Below are positions 33,333 through 40,537 of a stretch of 40,537 nt of DNA, in pieces. The DNA comes from a bacterium (lineage in GTDB: Bacteria; 4484-113; JAFGCY01). Both the position numbers and the translations under genes were made by a program. Positions within the stretch are counted from its first letter, which is position 1. The number at the start of each line of letters is the position of its first letter. The stretch is taken from positions 1-40,537 of the forward strand of contig JAFGCY010000037.1 of assembly GCA_016932385.1 (NCBI GenBank), read 5' to 3'. The notes below the pieces were generated by a model. That model made no database searches, was not told the origin of the DNA, and was given only the letters and a program-made list of their open reading frames with translations.

Positions 33333-33338
33333 TAAAAT
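33333..33338 (+). promoter_or_regulatory. -10 element of the GNAT gene (leaderless)
   Basis: TAAAAT, 6 nt before ATG 33345; no Shine-Dalgarno. Confidence 0.5.
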
Positions 33339-33344
33339 GCAGGC

Positions 33345-34121
33345 ATGGATTCGGCGAATCTGGGCTTTTTGGCCCGGCACCTGGTTCTGACGGAGTTTAA
33401 CGGTGAGATCGTGCCGGCCCCCGGCGGCTGCTACGTGCTCGGCGATGTGTTGTGGGCGGCGATCTGGCAGCCCGAGGAGCTGGAAAATCCCGAGGGATTC
33501 ATCAAGGAGACGGCCCAGGCCGCGCAGGCGCACGGGCTCAGCTGGGCCGGCGCCGTAGCGATCACCCCGCCGGCGCGGGAAAGCGATCCACTCGTCGCCG
33601 CGCTGTCCGAGGCGCTGTATGTTTACGGCTACGAGCAGCGCAACGAGTTGGGCAGCGGTGGACCGGACACCGTGCTCGTGCTGGCGCATCCGCCAGTCGC
33701 CGAACAGCCGCTCGAGGTCGCCGACCAAGACGCCACCGCGCTCGACGCAGCGTCGCAGCAACTGCTCGCGGAAGCCCGCATCGCACCCGAGCAGCTCTCC
33801 TCGCCCTGGCGCCGCCTGCGGCCCGGTTGGCTGGAGGGTACGCACGTGCATGTCGCCCGGGTTAACGGCCAGCCGGTGGGACTGGCTGTGGTTCGCTACG
33901 GCGAGCTGGCCAGCCGCGTCCTGCTCCTGTATGTCGCAGAAACCAGCCGCCAGCAGGGCATCGGCCGCGCGCTGCTGGCTCACAGCGTCGACAGCGCCCA
34001 GGCGGCGGGCCGGATGCTCAACACGATCTGGGTCTACCGCGGCGGCAAGCTGCGTTATTACTTCACCAAGCAGGGTTATGCCGAACAGCTGAGCGCGCTG
34101 TATTTCATCGCCGAGAAGTAG
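33345..34121 (+). CDS. GNAT-family N-acetyltransferase
   Basis: 258 residues. The C-terminal half is a GNAT domain: VARVNGQPVGLAVVRYG, LLLYVAETSRQQGIGRALLAH (acetyl-CoA pyrophosphate loop QQGIGRA near 203-209), then YRGGKLRYYFTKQGYAEQ. The N-terminal 120 residues may be a degenerate second GNAT domain, as in tandem GNATs. Cytoplasmic; substrate unknown. Confidence 0.85.
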   Translation: MDSANLGFLARHLVLTEFNGEIVPAPGGCYVLGDVLWAAIWQPEELENPEGFIKETAQAAQAHGLSWAGAVAITPPARESDPLVAALSEALYVYGYEQRNELGSGGPDTVLVLAHPPVAEQPLEVADQDATALDAASQQLLAEARIAPEQLSSPWRRLRPGWLEGTHVHVARVNGQPVGLAVVRYGELASRVLLLYVAETSRQQGIGRALLAHSVDSAQAAGRMLNTIWVYRGGKLRYYFTKQGYAEQLSALYFIAEK

Positions 34122-34124
34122 CGG

Positions 34125-34730
34125 CTAGACGCTGGCCTCGACGGTGCCTTCGAAGCGAACGTTTCCGGTGTCCATGTCCAGGCACATGCACTCGCCGCTG
34201 ACCTGGATGTTCGGCGCGATGTACATCACCTTCTCCGTCTGCACCTCGTTAGTGTTCATGTCCCAGCTGAGCCGCCGCGCCTCGAAGTACTGGTTGGAGC
34301 CAGTGATGTAGCCGGTCAGCGAGCCGGAGACGCTGACCGCGTGCTCCTCGGCCGCGAACTTGGCGTCCTCCACGCGTACCAAAAGCGTGTTGTGGTTCTC
34401 CATTGCGAATTGCAGCGCCCCGTTGGTGATTTGGTAGGTTTGCTTGTCCTTGCTGGCCTGCTCGGCCCAGACCCTCAGGCGCAGGTCGCCGGAACCCGAG
34501 CTGAGCGACAGCTCCAACTCCTGCATGTTAGCGACTAGCTGGCCGAACTTCTCCTCGCTGTAGGACTTGCCGGGCGGGTTGTCCTCACGCACGGCGGACT
34601 TGACATCCTCGATCGCCACCGGCGTAAACGGCCGCGCGAACACCGCCAGCAGCGTGACGGCAACCACGGCGACGATGATCGCCAGCCAGATCAGCCGGTA
34701 CCGCGTGATGGCTCGCGCGCCATTTACCAT
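34125..34730 (-). CDS. LptC-like LPS export protein
   Basis: 201 residues. One N-terminal membrane helix (LIWLAIIVAVVAVTLLAVF, 13-32), then a periplasmic beta-jellyroll-type domain: ELELSLSSGSGDLRLRVWAEQASKDKQTYQITNGALQF, FAAEEHAVSVSGSLTGYI, ARRLSWDMNTNEVQTEKVMYI and MDTGNVRFEG. This matches LptC/YrbK of the LPS transport bridge. LptA, LptB and KdsC are not adjacent. TATAAT ends 6 nt before ATG 34730; promoter divergent from corA. Confidence 0.78.
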   Translation of the reverse strand: MVNGARAITRYRLIWLAIIVAVVAVTLLAVFARPFTPVAIEDVKSAVREDNPPGKSYSEEKFGQLVANMQELELSLSSGSGDLRLRVWAEQASKDKQTYQITNGALQFAMENHNTLLVRVEDAKFAAEEHAVSVSGSLTGYITGSNQYFEARRLSWDMNTNEVQTEKVMYIAPNIQVSGECMCLDMDTGNVRFEGTVEASV

Positions 34731-34736
34731 GGCTGG

Positions 34737-34742
34737 ATTATA
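34737..34742 (-). promoter_or_regulatory. -10 element of the lptC-like gene (leaderless)
   Basis: TATAAT on the minus strand, 6 nt before ATG 34730. Confidence 0.6.
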
Positions 34743-34771
34743 CCCGCATGGCCCCCGAACCGAAGACGTGC

Positions 34772-34777
34772 TAGGAT
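34772..34777 (+). promoter_or_regulatory. -10 element of corA (leaderless GTG)
   Basis: TAGGAT, 6 nt before GTG 34784; 29 bp from the divergent lptC-like -10. Confidence 0.45.
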
Positions 34778-34783
34778 ATCGGC

Positions 34784-35824
34784 GTGCGCGTCGAAGCGAT
34801 CAAGATCGAGGGCGACCAGCCGGCCAGCCTGACCGGGTTGAGCGGCCAAGACGTGCTCGCGCTCGTGCAGAGCTCCTTCTTCACCTGGATCGACATCCAC
34901 CTGGATTCCAGCAGCGGGCCGGAGCTGCACGAGCTGCTCGTCGACCACCTGGACTTCCACCCGGCCACGGTCGAGGACTGCCTGCAGGAAGGCAGCTTCC
35001 ACCAGCCGAAGATCGACGAGGAGCAGGATTACCGGTTCGTCACGTTCATCTATTACGACCACCGTAAGGGCGTCAAGCTGATGGCGCGCGAGTTGAACGT
35101 CTATTTCAGCGCGACCTACGTAATCACCGTCCACCGCCACACCTGCGAGGAATTGCTGGCGCAGATCCGCCGCTTCCCGCGCGTGATCACCGATTACGAG
35201 CAGCGCGCCGTGCTGTTCATGCACCACGTTCTCGACATGGTGATCGACTCGTTCGCCCCCGTGCTGCGCGACTTCAGCCAGCTCAGCGACGAGCTGGAAA
35301 TCGCCGTTTTGAAAGCCAAGCGGCTGAAGAAGCTGACCGGCCCGTTGTTCCGCCGGCCCAAGGACCAGCTGGCCGACATGCGCGGCATCCTCAAGCTGCG
35401 CCGCTCGCTGGTGCGCCTGCGCCGGACCCTGTTGGAGGAGGAACAGATCGTCGACGAGCTGGTGGACGAGTACGACTATGACGACGCGCCGGACGAGAGC
35501 AAGGAAATCGCGATCTACTTCCGCGACGTCTCCGACCACATCGGCAAATACCTGGAGATCATCGAAGGCCTGGAATCGACGATGAACCACCTGATGGAGG
35601 TCCACGCGCTGATCACCAGCCATCGCACCAACGAAATCATTTACCTGCTGACGATCGTCAGCGCGATTATGCTGCCGCTGAACCTGATCGTCGGCTTCTT
35701 CGGCATGAACTTCGACAACCTCTGGCTGACGCACAACTGGTGGGGCATCTGGACGGTCTCGCTGATGATGGTGGGGATCGTCGTGATGCTGTTCGCCTTT
35801 TTCCGTGCCAAAGACTGGATCTAG
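34784..35824 (+). CDS. corA: CorA-family magnesium/cobalt transporter
   Basis: 346 residues. N-terminal cytoplasmic domain with FHPATVEDCLQEGSFHQPKIDE, long stalk helices (RGILKLRRSLVRLRRTLLEEE, VSDHIGKYLEIIEGLESTMNHLMEVH), and two C-terminal membrane helices. TM1 ends in the ion-selectivity motif GMN (VGFFGMNFDN, near 304-306). TM2 is WGIWTVSLMMVGIVVMLFAFF. Pentameric Mg2+ channel of the inner membrane. GTG start, leaderless type. The GT2 gene starts 2 bp after its stop. Confidence 0.94.
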   Translation: MRVEAIKIEGDQPASLTGLSGQDVLALVQSSFFTWIDIHLDSSSGPELHELLVDHLDFHPATVEDCLQEGSFHQPKIDEEQDYRFVTFIYYDHRKGVKLMARELNVYFSATYVITVHRHTCEELLAQIRRFPRVITDYEQRAVLFMHHVLDMVIDSFAPVLRDFSQLSDELEIAVLKAKRLKKLTGPLFRRPKDQLADMRGILKLRRSLVRLRRTLLEEEQIVDELVDEYDYDDAPDESKEIAIYFRDVSDHIGKYLEIIEGLESTMNHLMEVHALITSHRTNEIIYLLTIVSAIMLPLNLIVGFFGMNFDNLWLTHNWWGIWTVSLMMVGIVVMLFAFFRAKDWI

Positions 35825-35826
35825 GC

Positions 35827-36597
35827 GTGGACGGTCTGGTCGTATTGCTGCCCTGCTTCAACGAGGAACAAGCGCTGCCCGAGCTGCTCAAGCGTCTGGC
35901 CACTGCCGCCAGCCAGCTACAACCCGACATCGCGCTGTCCGTGCTGGTCGTCGATGACGGCAGCGGCGACCGGACCGCGGAACTGGCGGCGGCGGGCGTG
36001 GACGGCCTGGCCGTCCAGCTGGTACGGCATCCGGAAAACCGCGGCCTGGGCGCGGCTCTGCGCACCGGCATCGCGTGGTTCCTGGCCCGCCCGGCCGGCG
36101 CCGACCAGCCCGGCATGCTGGCCGTGATGGATGCCGACGGTACGCATCCGCCGGAGTTGCTGCCGCGCCTGCGCTCCGCGCTCGCTGCGGCAGGGAATGC
36201 CGACGTGGCTATCGCCAGCCGCTATGCGCCGGGCGGTGAAGAACACGGCCTGCCGGCGCTCCGCCTGTGCTACAGCCGGCTGACCAGCATCATGTTCAGG
36301 CTGCTGGCGCCCGTGCCGGGGGCTCGCGATTACTCCTGCGGCTACCGGCTCTACCGGCGCCGGGCCCTCGAACGGGCCCAAGACCGCTTCGGCGACCGGC
36401 TGATCACCGAGAACAGCTTCGTCTGCATGGCCGAGCTTTTAATCAAACTCGGCCGCAGCGGCGCGCGCATCGCCGAGGTTCCGCTCGAGCTGCACTACGA
36501 GTTGAAAGCCGGTGCCAGCAAAATGAATGTTCCTGCTACAATCAGGCGCTATATCGCGCTGGCCTGGCACGTATTGTTCAGTCCCGGTTGGCGCTGA
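35827..36597 (+). CDS. family 2 glycosyltransferase, dolichyl/undecaprenyl-phosphate sugar synthase type
   Basis: 256 residues from GTG 35827. The GT-A fold appears as VVLLPCFNEEQALPELLKRL, LVVDDGSGDRTAEL, HPENRGLGAALRTGIA, VMDADGTHPPELLPRL (DxD-like) and SRYAPGGEE, with a CGYRLYRR motif. It has no C-terminal membrane helices, so it resembles soluble DPM1-type enzymes that load a sugar onto a polyprenyl phosphate. A longer frame to 35740 overlaps corA and is rejected. Followed by a flippase-like and a GT-C gene, it is the first step of a lipid-linked sugar pathway (inferred). Confidence 0.9.
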   Translation: MDGLVVLLPCFNEEQALPELLKRLATAASQLQPDIALSVLVVDDGSGDRTAELAAAGVDGLAVQLVRHPENRGLGAALRTGIAWFLARPAGADQPGMLAVMDADGTHPPELLPRLRSALAAAGNADVAIASRYAPGGEEHGLPALRLCYSRLTSIMFRLLAPVPGARDYSCGYRLYRRRALERAQDRFGDRLITENSFVCMAELLIKLGRSGARIAEVPLELHYELKAGASKMNVPATIRRYIALAWHVLFSPGWR

Positions 36598-36605
36598 GGG
36601 CTGGT

Positions 36606-36974
36606 ATGAACACCCGGATCCTGCTCATGCTGATCCTGAGCATCGCGCTCGGGGCCAGCGGCCAATTGCTGTTCAAGGGCGCCGCGCGCGACCTGCCGTC
36701 GTTTGGCGAACTCGGGCTGTTGCGCCTGGCCGGCACGATGTTCACCACGCCGCTGATCCTCGGCGGGTTCGCCTGCTTTTTCATCAGCAGCGTGCTGTGG
36801 ATCATCGCGTTGCGTTCCGTTAACCTGAGCGTGGCCTACCCGCTGGTCTCCCTCAGCTATATCATCATCTTCCTGGGCAGCTACCTGCTGTTCAACGAGC
36901 CGCTGTGCTGGCGCCACTGGGCCGGCGCGGCGCTGATCGTCGGCGGGATCATCCTGATTACCTGGCGGCACTGA
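36606..36974 (+). CDS. SMR/EamA-like small membrane protein, ArnE-type flippase candidate
   Basis: 122 residues, four helices: ILLMLILSIALGASGQLLFKGAA, LILGGFACFFISSVLWIIALRS, LSVAYPLVSLSYIIIFLGSYLLFNE and AGAALIVGGIILITWRH. The half-DMT size and GQLLFK and AYPLVSLSYI motifs fit ArnE/SugE-like proteins that flip polyprenyl-phosphate sugars. No ArnF-type partner gene is present, so a homodimer is likely. It lies between the GT2 and GT-C genes. Confidence 0.87.
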   Translation: MNTRILLMLILSIALGASGQLLFKGAARDLPSFGELGLLRLAGTMFTTPLILGGFACFFISSVLWIIALRSVNLSVAYPLVSLSYIIIFLGSYLLFNEPLCWRHWAGAALIVGGIILITWRH

Positions 36975-36975
36975 G

Positions 36976-38541
36976 ATGCGGCTGGGTGTGCCGATCCTGA
37001 TCGCGCTATTAGTCCTGGCGGACCTGGCCTGGAACCTGTCGCATTTCAACAGCGGCCTGGTCGATGTATTCGGCCTGCTGGGTTTCGCGCGCAGCTTTGT
37101 CGAGTGTCAGGCCTGGCCGGCGACGCCCTACTTCCCGGCGGGCTATCCCCTGCTGCTGATCGCCGGCGCGCAACTCGGCAACGCGCTGGCCGGCGGCTAT
37201 GTGCTCTCCACCGGCGGCCTGGCGCTGGCCTTGTGGGCGCTCTACCGCCTGGTACGCGAGCTGGGCGGCGACCGATGGCTTGGTTTGGCGGCGATCGGGT
37301 TGGGCTGGCTTATGCCAACCTACCGCGTGATCGCCGGCAGCCCCAGCGTCGATCCGCTCTACACCGGCCTGGCGCTCTGGTTCATCGCCGCCAGCGTGGC
37401 CCTGTGGCGCTTCGCCGCCGCGGACCAGCCAGGTTTCAAGATCAACCAGCTGCCGCCCTGGGCCGGCTGGGGCCTGACGCTGCCGGTGCTCGCCCTGCCG
37501 TTGATCCGCTACCACGCCGTGCTGCTGATCCTGCCGGTGCTGGCGATCCTGACCAGTGCGCGGCCCCAGCTGCGCCGGTTTATCCTCTGGCCCTGGCTGG
37601 CGCTGATCGGTGTCACCGCCTTCAATTACGCCAGTTATTACGCCGCGTACCACGAGCTTTTGCCCAGCGCCGCCGGGATTCAGATCCGCTGCGGGCTGGA
37701 GTTCCGCTACAGCCTGTTCTACGCGAGCCATGACGACTTGTTTCGGGATTACCCCGCGTTTTGCGATCATGCCCGTTCCAGCTCGATCGTCGCCGATTAC
37801 GGCTGGCCGCGCCTGCTCGAGCACACGCTCAAGGACTGGTATTACTTCCTGCGCCGGCCGCCGGTGGTACTCGCGCTGGCCCTGACCCTGGCGCTGGGCT
37901 TCCGCCGACGCCTGCCGGCGGGCGCCGCCTTGCTGGCGCTGTGGATTCCCGCCTACTGCCTGGTCTTGAGCCCGTCCTACTACACGGCCCGGGCCGCCGC
38001 CCTGCCCGCCCTGGCCGCCCTGGGCCTGGCCCTGGTGCTGGCGGGACTGGTGCTTAGCGGCCGCCGGGCCTGGCTCGGCGTGCTCATCGCGAGCGTCCTG
38101 CTGCTCGCCGGCGGCTGGCGCGCCAGTAATTACGCCCAGGCGATCTACGCCGAACGGGTGCGCTACGCCCGGTATTCGCGCGAGATCGATCGGGTGGTTA
38201 CCGAGCAGGACTGGCACTGGACCGCCGTCGCCACCAACGATATGCGGATCATCCCGCTGAGCAACAACCCCTGGGCGCTGCCCTATCCGTATATCGGCAC
38301 GACCTGGTTCGACGATCCGGCGATCCGCCAGCCGCTGATCGGCCTGCGCGCAATCAACGAACAGGATCTGAGCGCTCCGACGCTGGACTTGCAGCTTCAG
38401 GGCCTGATCATCGTGGACAGCCAGCCGGACGCCCAAGCCTTGAAATCGCTGATCGAAACGGGACCGTGGGAGCCGTGCTATACGGCGGGGGAGTTGACCG
38501 TGCTCCGCTACGTACGGGCGACTAATCCCGACGGCGCTTGA
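36976..38541 (+). CDS. GT-C family membrane glycosyltransferase (GT39/83-like)
   Basis: 521 residues with 10 or more hydrophobic helices in the first 380, then a soluble C-terminal domain. The first extracytoplasmic loop HFNSGLVDVFGLLGFARSF has the Asp expected of GT-C catalysis. Such enzymes take sugar from a polyprenyl phosphate and add it to an acceptor such as lipid A, protein or O-antigen. The ATG overlaps the flippase end with 1 nt spacing. The last 20 bp overlap the 3' end of the convergent aroE-like gene. Acceptor unknown. Confidence 0.85.
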   Translation: MRLGVPILIALLVLADLAWNLSHFNSGLVDVFGLLGFARSFVECQAWPATPYFPAGYPLLLIAGAQLGNALAGGYVLSTGGLALALWALYRLVRELGGDRWLGLAAIGLGWLMPTYRVIAGSPSVDPLYTGLALWFIAASVALWRFAAADQPGFKINQLPPWAGWGLTLPVLALPLIRYHAVLLILPVLAILTSARPQLRRFILWPWLALIGVTAFNYASYYAAYHELLPSAAGIQIRCGLEFRYSLFYASHDDLFRDYPAFCDHARSSSIVADYGWPRLLEHTLKDWYYFLRRPPVVLALALTLALGFRRRLPAGAALLALWIPAYCLVLSPSYYTARAAALPALAALGLALVLAGLVLSGRRAWLGVLIASVLLLAGGWRASNYAQAIYAERVRYARYSREIDRVVTEQDWHWTAVATNDMRIIPLSNNPWALPYPYIGTTWFDDPAIRQPLIGLRAINEQDLSAPTLDLQLQGLIIVDSQPDAQALKSLIETGPWEPCYTAGELTVLRYVRATNPDGA

Positions 38542-39481
38542 TCACCATCCGCGGCCGGCGCGAACGCGCGTCGTCCCCGCGGCCGATATGGCGCCGGTAT
38601 TCCTTGAGCCAGGCGTCGCGCGAATACTGCGCCTGCAACTCGAACAGGTCGATGCCGCGGATAAAGGGCACGCGCGCCTCGAACGACAGCTCCTCCAGCT
38701 TGGTCGGCTCCGGCTGCGCCACCATGTCCAGTACGCGGTCGAAGCAGCGCAGGAAGTTCTTGCAGGTGATCAGCGTCGCGCCGCTCTTCGGCGCCTGGCC
38801 GACCGGCGTGGCGTTGACCAACAGGTCCCAGCGCTTGATGTTGTCGTCGGCCTTGCGTCCGTTTCTGGTCTCCTCGCCGGGGGCGGGCATCGGCGGGTTG
38901 TCGCCGAACAGGTTGGCCTGCTTCGACCAGCTGAAAAACGCGGTCATCTCCTCCAGCGGAAAGTAGTTGACCTGGCGGCGGATGCCCTTGAACTGGCTGG
39001 AGAGCTCCGTCGGCCGCCGCGGATTGCGGTAGCCGACCATGTAGCGCGCGCAGCCCAGCTCCCGCAGTCCGGCCAGCGCCACCCGCGCCGCGCCGCCCGC
39101 GCCCAGCACCAGCGCGGTGCGCACGCGCTTGATCCCCTGGCTTTTGAGGCTTTGCACGAAGGCCAGCACGTCCGTGTTGTCGCCGTAGATCAGCCCGCTG
39201 GGCCGGCGGACGATCGTATTCACCGCGCTGACCAGTTGGGCCGCGCCCGACAGCTCCTGGCAGTAGGCCAGCGTGGACTGCTTGTAGGGCGTGGCGATCT
39301 TGGCGCCGAGGAAGCCGCGGTCGCGCGCCAGCGTGGTGATCTCCTGGTGGAAGTTCACCGGCGGCACGTCCAGGCGTTCGTAGCCGATCGGCAGCTCCTG
39401 CTCGGCGAACGCCTGCGCGTGCAGGTCGCCGAGGACGGGGCGCGGTAACGGATGGCCGATGAGGTAGACTTTGAACTCCAC
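38522..39481 (-). CDS. shikimate dehydrogenase-like protein (AroE family)
   Basis: 319 residues, about 40 longer than usual AroE. The substrate domain has AKIATPYKQ, with the catalytic Lys67 in place of the classic GxNVTxPxK, and GDNTD with Asp104. The NADP domain has VLGAGGAARVALAGL (127-141) and NATPVGQ. The N-terminal substrate SxS motif is not visible (ARPR-type substitutions), and an insert with many Lys/Arg/Asp occurs at about residues 190-215. This could be an AroE paralogue (quinate/shikimate type) rather than AroE itself. The start is GTG 39481. Confidence 0.82.
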   Translation of the reverse strand: MEFKVYLIGHPLPRPVLGDLHAQAFAEQELPIGYERLDVPPVNFHQEITTLARDRGFLGAKIATPYKQSTLAYCQELSGAAQLVSAVNTIVRRPSGLIYGDNTDVLAFVQSLKSQGIKRVRTALVLGAGGAARVALAGLRELGCARYMVGYRNPRRPTELSSQFKGIRRQVNYFPLEEMTAFFSWSKQANLFGDNPPMPAPGEETRNGRKADDNIKRWDLLVNATPVGQAPKSGATLITCKNFLRCFDRVLDMVAQPEPTKLEELSFEARVPFIRGIDLFELQAQYSRDAWLKEYRRHIGRGDDARSRRPRMVIKRRRD

Positions 39482-39520
39482 GTACGCCTAATATCTTACC
39501 GCGCTCCGGCGCGGCCCCGC

Positions 39521-39526
39521 TATAAT
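39521..39526 (+). promoter_or_regulatory. -10 element of the CofE-like gene (leaderless)
   Basis: TATAAT, 7 nt before ATG 39534; no Shine-Dalgarno. Confidence 0.6.
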
Positions 39527-39533
39527 TCTGCTG

Positions 39534-40220
39534 ATGGACGCGCCCACCGCAATCGACCTGACTTACAACGGCCGGACCTACCGCCGGCTGCCCGTGAAGA
39601 CGCACCTGCTCAGCGCCGCGGACGACCCGGCCGCCGTGCTGCTTAAGTACGCCAAGCCGCACTGCCAGGACGGCGACATCGTCTTCCTGGCCGAGACCGG
39701 CGTGGCGATCATGCAGGGCCGCGCGCGCGATTACCGCCAGATCAAGGTGGGCTGGCTGGCCAAGCAGCTGGCGCCGCTGGTGACGAAGTCGCCCTACGGC
39801 GTGGGCCTGAGAAGCCCGTACGCGATGCAGTACGCGATCGAGCTCTGCGGCGCGCACCGGATCATCGCCGGTTGCGTGGCGCACGTGTTCGGCCGCCTGC
39901 TGAAGAAGAAGCGCTGGTTCTACGACGTGGCGGGCATCCAGGCGCGGATGATGGACGCCGAGCATACGATGAGCATCCCCGAGTTCTACGACTGCGTCGT
40001 GCCCGGACCGGCCGACCCGGCGGGCACCTGCCGGCGGCTGAAGGAGGCGACCGGCCTGGAGATCGCGATCGTCGACGTCAACGATATCTTCCCGCCCTGG
40101 TGCATCGCGACGACCGTCGACCCCGACCGCCGGCGTTTGCTGGAGAATACGCTGACGGACAACCCGCTGGGCCAGGGCGACGAGCAGACGCCGCTGGGGA
40201 TATGGCGGGAGTTGACGTAG
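39534..40220 (+). CDS. CofE-like gamma-glutamyl ligase-family protein
   Basis: 228 residues. LPVKTHLLSAADDPAAVLLKYAKPHCQDGDIVFLAETGVAIMQGR and GLRSPYAMQYAIELCGAHRIIAGCVAHVFGRLLKKKRWFYDVAGIQARMMD, ending GLEIAIVDVNDIFPP, follow the pattern of coenzyme F420-0:L-glutamate ligase (CofE) relatives found in organisms that lack F420. No CofC, CofD or FbiC genes are here. The actual substrate is thus unknown. Divergent from the aroE-like gene, leaderless type. Confidence 0.75.
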   Translation: MDAPTAIDLTYNGRTYRRLPVKTHLLSAADDPAAVLLKYAKPHCQDGDIVFLAETGVAIMQGRARDYRQIKVGWLAKQLAPLVTKSPYGVGLRSPYAMQYAIELCGAHRIIAGCVAHVFGRLLKKKRWFYDVAGIQARMMDAEHTMSIPEFYDCVVPGPADPAGTCRRLKEATGLEIAIVDVNDIFPPWCIATTVDPDRRRLLENTLTDNPLGQGDEQTPLGIWRELT

Positions 40221-40241
40221 CAAGGCTGTCCTTCTAGCAGC

Positions 40242-40259
40242 GCAAGCCCCCGTACTTGC
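40242..40259. repeat. GCAAGC palindrome, degenerate copy
   Basis: GCAAGCCCCCGTACTTGC, one base off the 16204 copy. It is followed by two AAGTTTAAG repeats. Confidence 0.55.
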
Positions 40260-40304
40260 GCGAACAAGTTTAAGCAGCAAGTTTAAGTGTAAGGGATGTC
40301 AGGT

Positions 40305-40359
40305 CAACAGCCGGGCCGGCTGTTGTACGTGTCGGCTTTGAAACGGGCTCGGGGAGCCC
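40305..40359. terminator. two hairpins after the CofE-like gene
   Basis: CAACAGCC-GGGCC-GGCTGTTG (40305-40325) and GGGCTC-GGG-GAGCCC (40345-40359). The first could end the CofE-like transcript. Confidence 0.45.
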
Positions 40360-40429
40360 TTCCACACAGCGCTTGCTGAATCATGTTTATCAACGCGCTT
40401 AAACTTACGGCTAAAACTTAAACTAACGC

Positions 40430-40457
40430 GCGCAACCCCGCCTTGGCGGGGTTGCGC
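40430..40457. repeat. CCCGCC palindrome, perfect copy
   Basis: 13-bp arms GCGCAACCCCGCC and GGCGGGGTTGCGC around TT; the best-preserved member of the family. Confidence 0.8.
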
Positions 40458-40460
40458 TTG

Positions 40461-40537
40461 TATGATAAGAAAAGGGCCAGGAGACACTTTGGTTGCGCTC
40501 AGGCAAAAGCCTTTTGCAGTAGATCAGTGCCCTGGCC
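40461..40537 (+). ncRNA. possible structured RNA at the right edge
   Basis: TATGAT (40461-40466) is followed 7 nt later by GGGCCAGG. GGCCAGG (40475-40481) pairs with CCTGGCC (40531-40537) at the window end. Between them is GCAAAAG-C-CTTTTGC. No tRNA T-loop is present. Truncated by the window, so identity is open. Confidence 0.3.

Noticed and set aside
35740-35826. N-terminal extension of the GT2 gene
   Set aside because: It overlaps the conserved second membrane helix of CorA; the GTG at 35827 follows the CorA stop directly and starts just before the first beta strand.
37009-38436. 475-codon open frame on the minus strand
   Set aside because: Antisense to the GT-C membrane protein; Gln/Arg/Gly-rich with no hydrophobic core.

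Overview
The window is 40.5 kb of a high-GC (about 60% or more by eye), gene-dense bacterial chromosome. LptC points to an LPS-type outer membrane, MreB to a rod shape, and flagellin to motility. Several lipoproteins carry clear lipoboxes, and a HdrA-based electron-transfer cluster suggests an anaerobic or sulfur-linked metabolism. I see no rRNA, tRNA, CRISPR array, transposase or phage gene. The phylum cannot be fixed from the sequence. The mix fits an uncultured Gram-negative lineage, with secreted proteins that carry dockerin-like DxNxDGxVxxxD repeats.

Layout. 1-3771: partial biotin-dependent acyl-CoA carboxylase carboxyltransferase subunit (-), an AT-rich orphan gene (+), an SDR oxidoreductase (+) and a DUF4328 membrane protein (-). 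4108-8932: a six-gene plus-strand operon DsrE-like, TusA-like, MvhD-like, short HdrA, long HdrA, winged helix. 9148-12442: AraC/GyrI regulator, a dockerin-like lipoprotein and a small coiled-coil protein. 12628-12773: a probable structured small RNA with a 13-codon ORF. 12790-16689 (-): EamA transporter, DUF190, CrcB fluoride channel, a two-TM protein, a nucleotidyltransferase and a small hypothetical protein. 16804-20819 (+): a cohesin-like lipoprotein translationally coupled to a large M6 metalloprotease. 21109-25643: alanine racemase (-), a repeat-rich intergenic stretch with a second candidate RNA, a large lipoprotein (-) and an MBL-fold hydrolase (+). 25788-31048: minimal flagellin, DUF3147, RCK-gated K+ channel, a coiled-coil membrane protein and MreB. 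31049-31532: six palindromic repeats. 31533-34730: YgiT/DUF4258 toxin-antitoxin-like pair behind a thiolase, a GNAT acetyltransferase and LptC. 34784-38541 (+): CorA, then GT2, SMR-type flippase and GT-C, which together look like a complete lipid-linked sugar transfer route. 38522-40220: AroE-like and CofE-like genes. The right edge holds palindromes and the start of a possible further RNA.

Three themes stand out. (1) The 4108-8932 cluster joins sulfur-carrier proteins (DsrE, TusA) to two structurally complementary HdrA flavoproteins and a Cys-rearranged MvhD, with no HdrB or HdrC nearby. It is the best candidate for an undescribed system. (2) Many genes have a TANNNT -10 hexamer ending 6-8 nt before the start codon and no Shine-Dalgarno, which implies widespread leaderless transcription. 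This pattern also resolves several start sites. (3) Intergenic DNA is populated by several families of short palindromes whose arms vary while their borders are kept.
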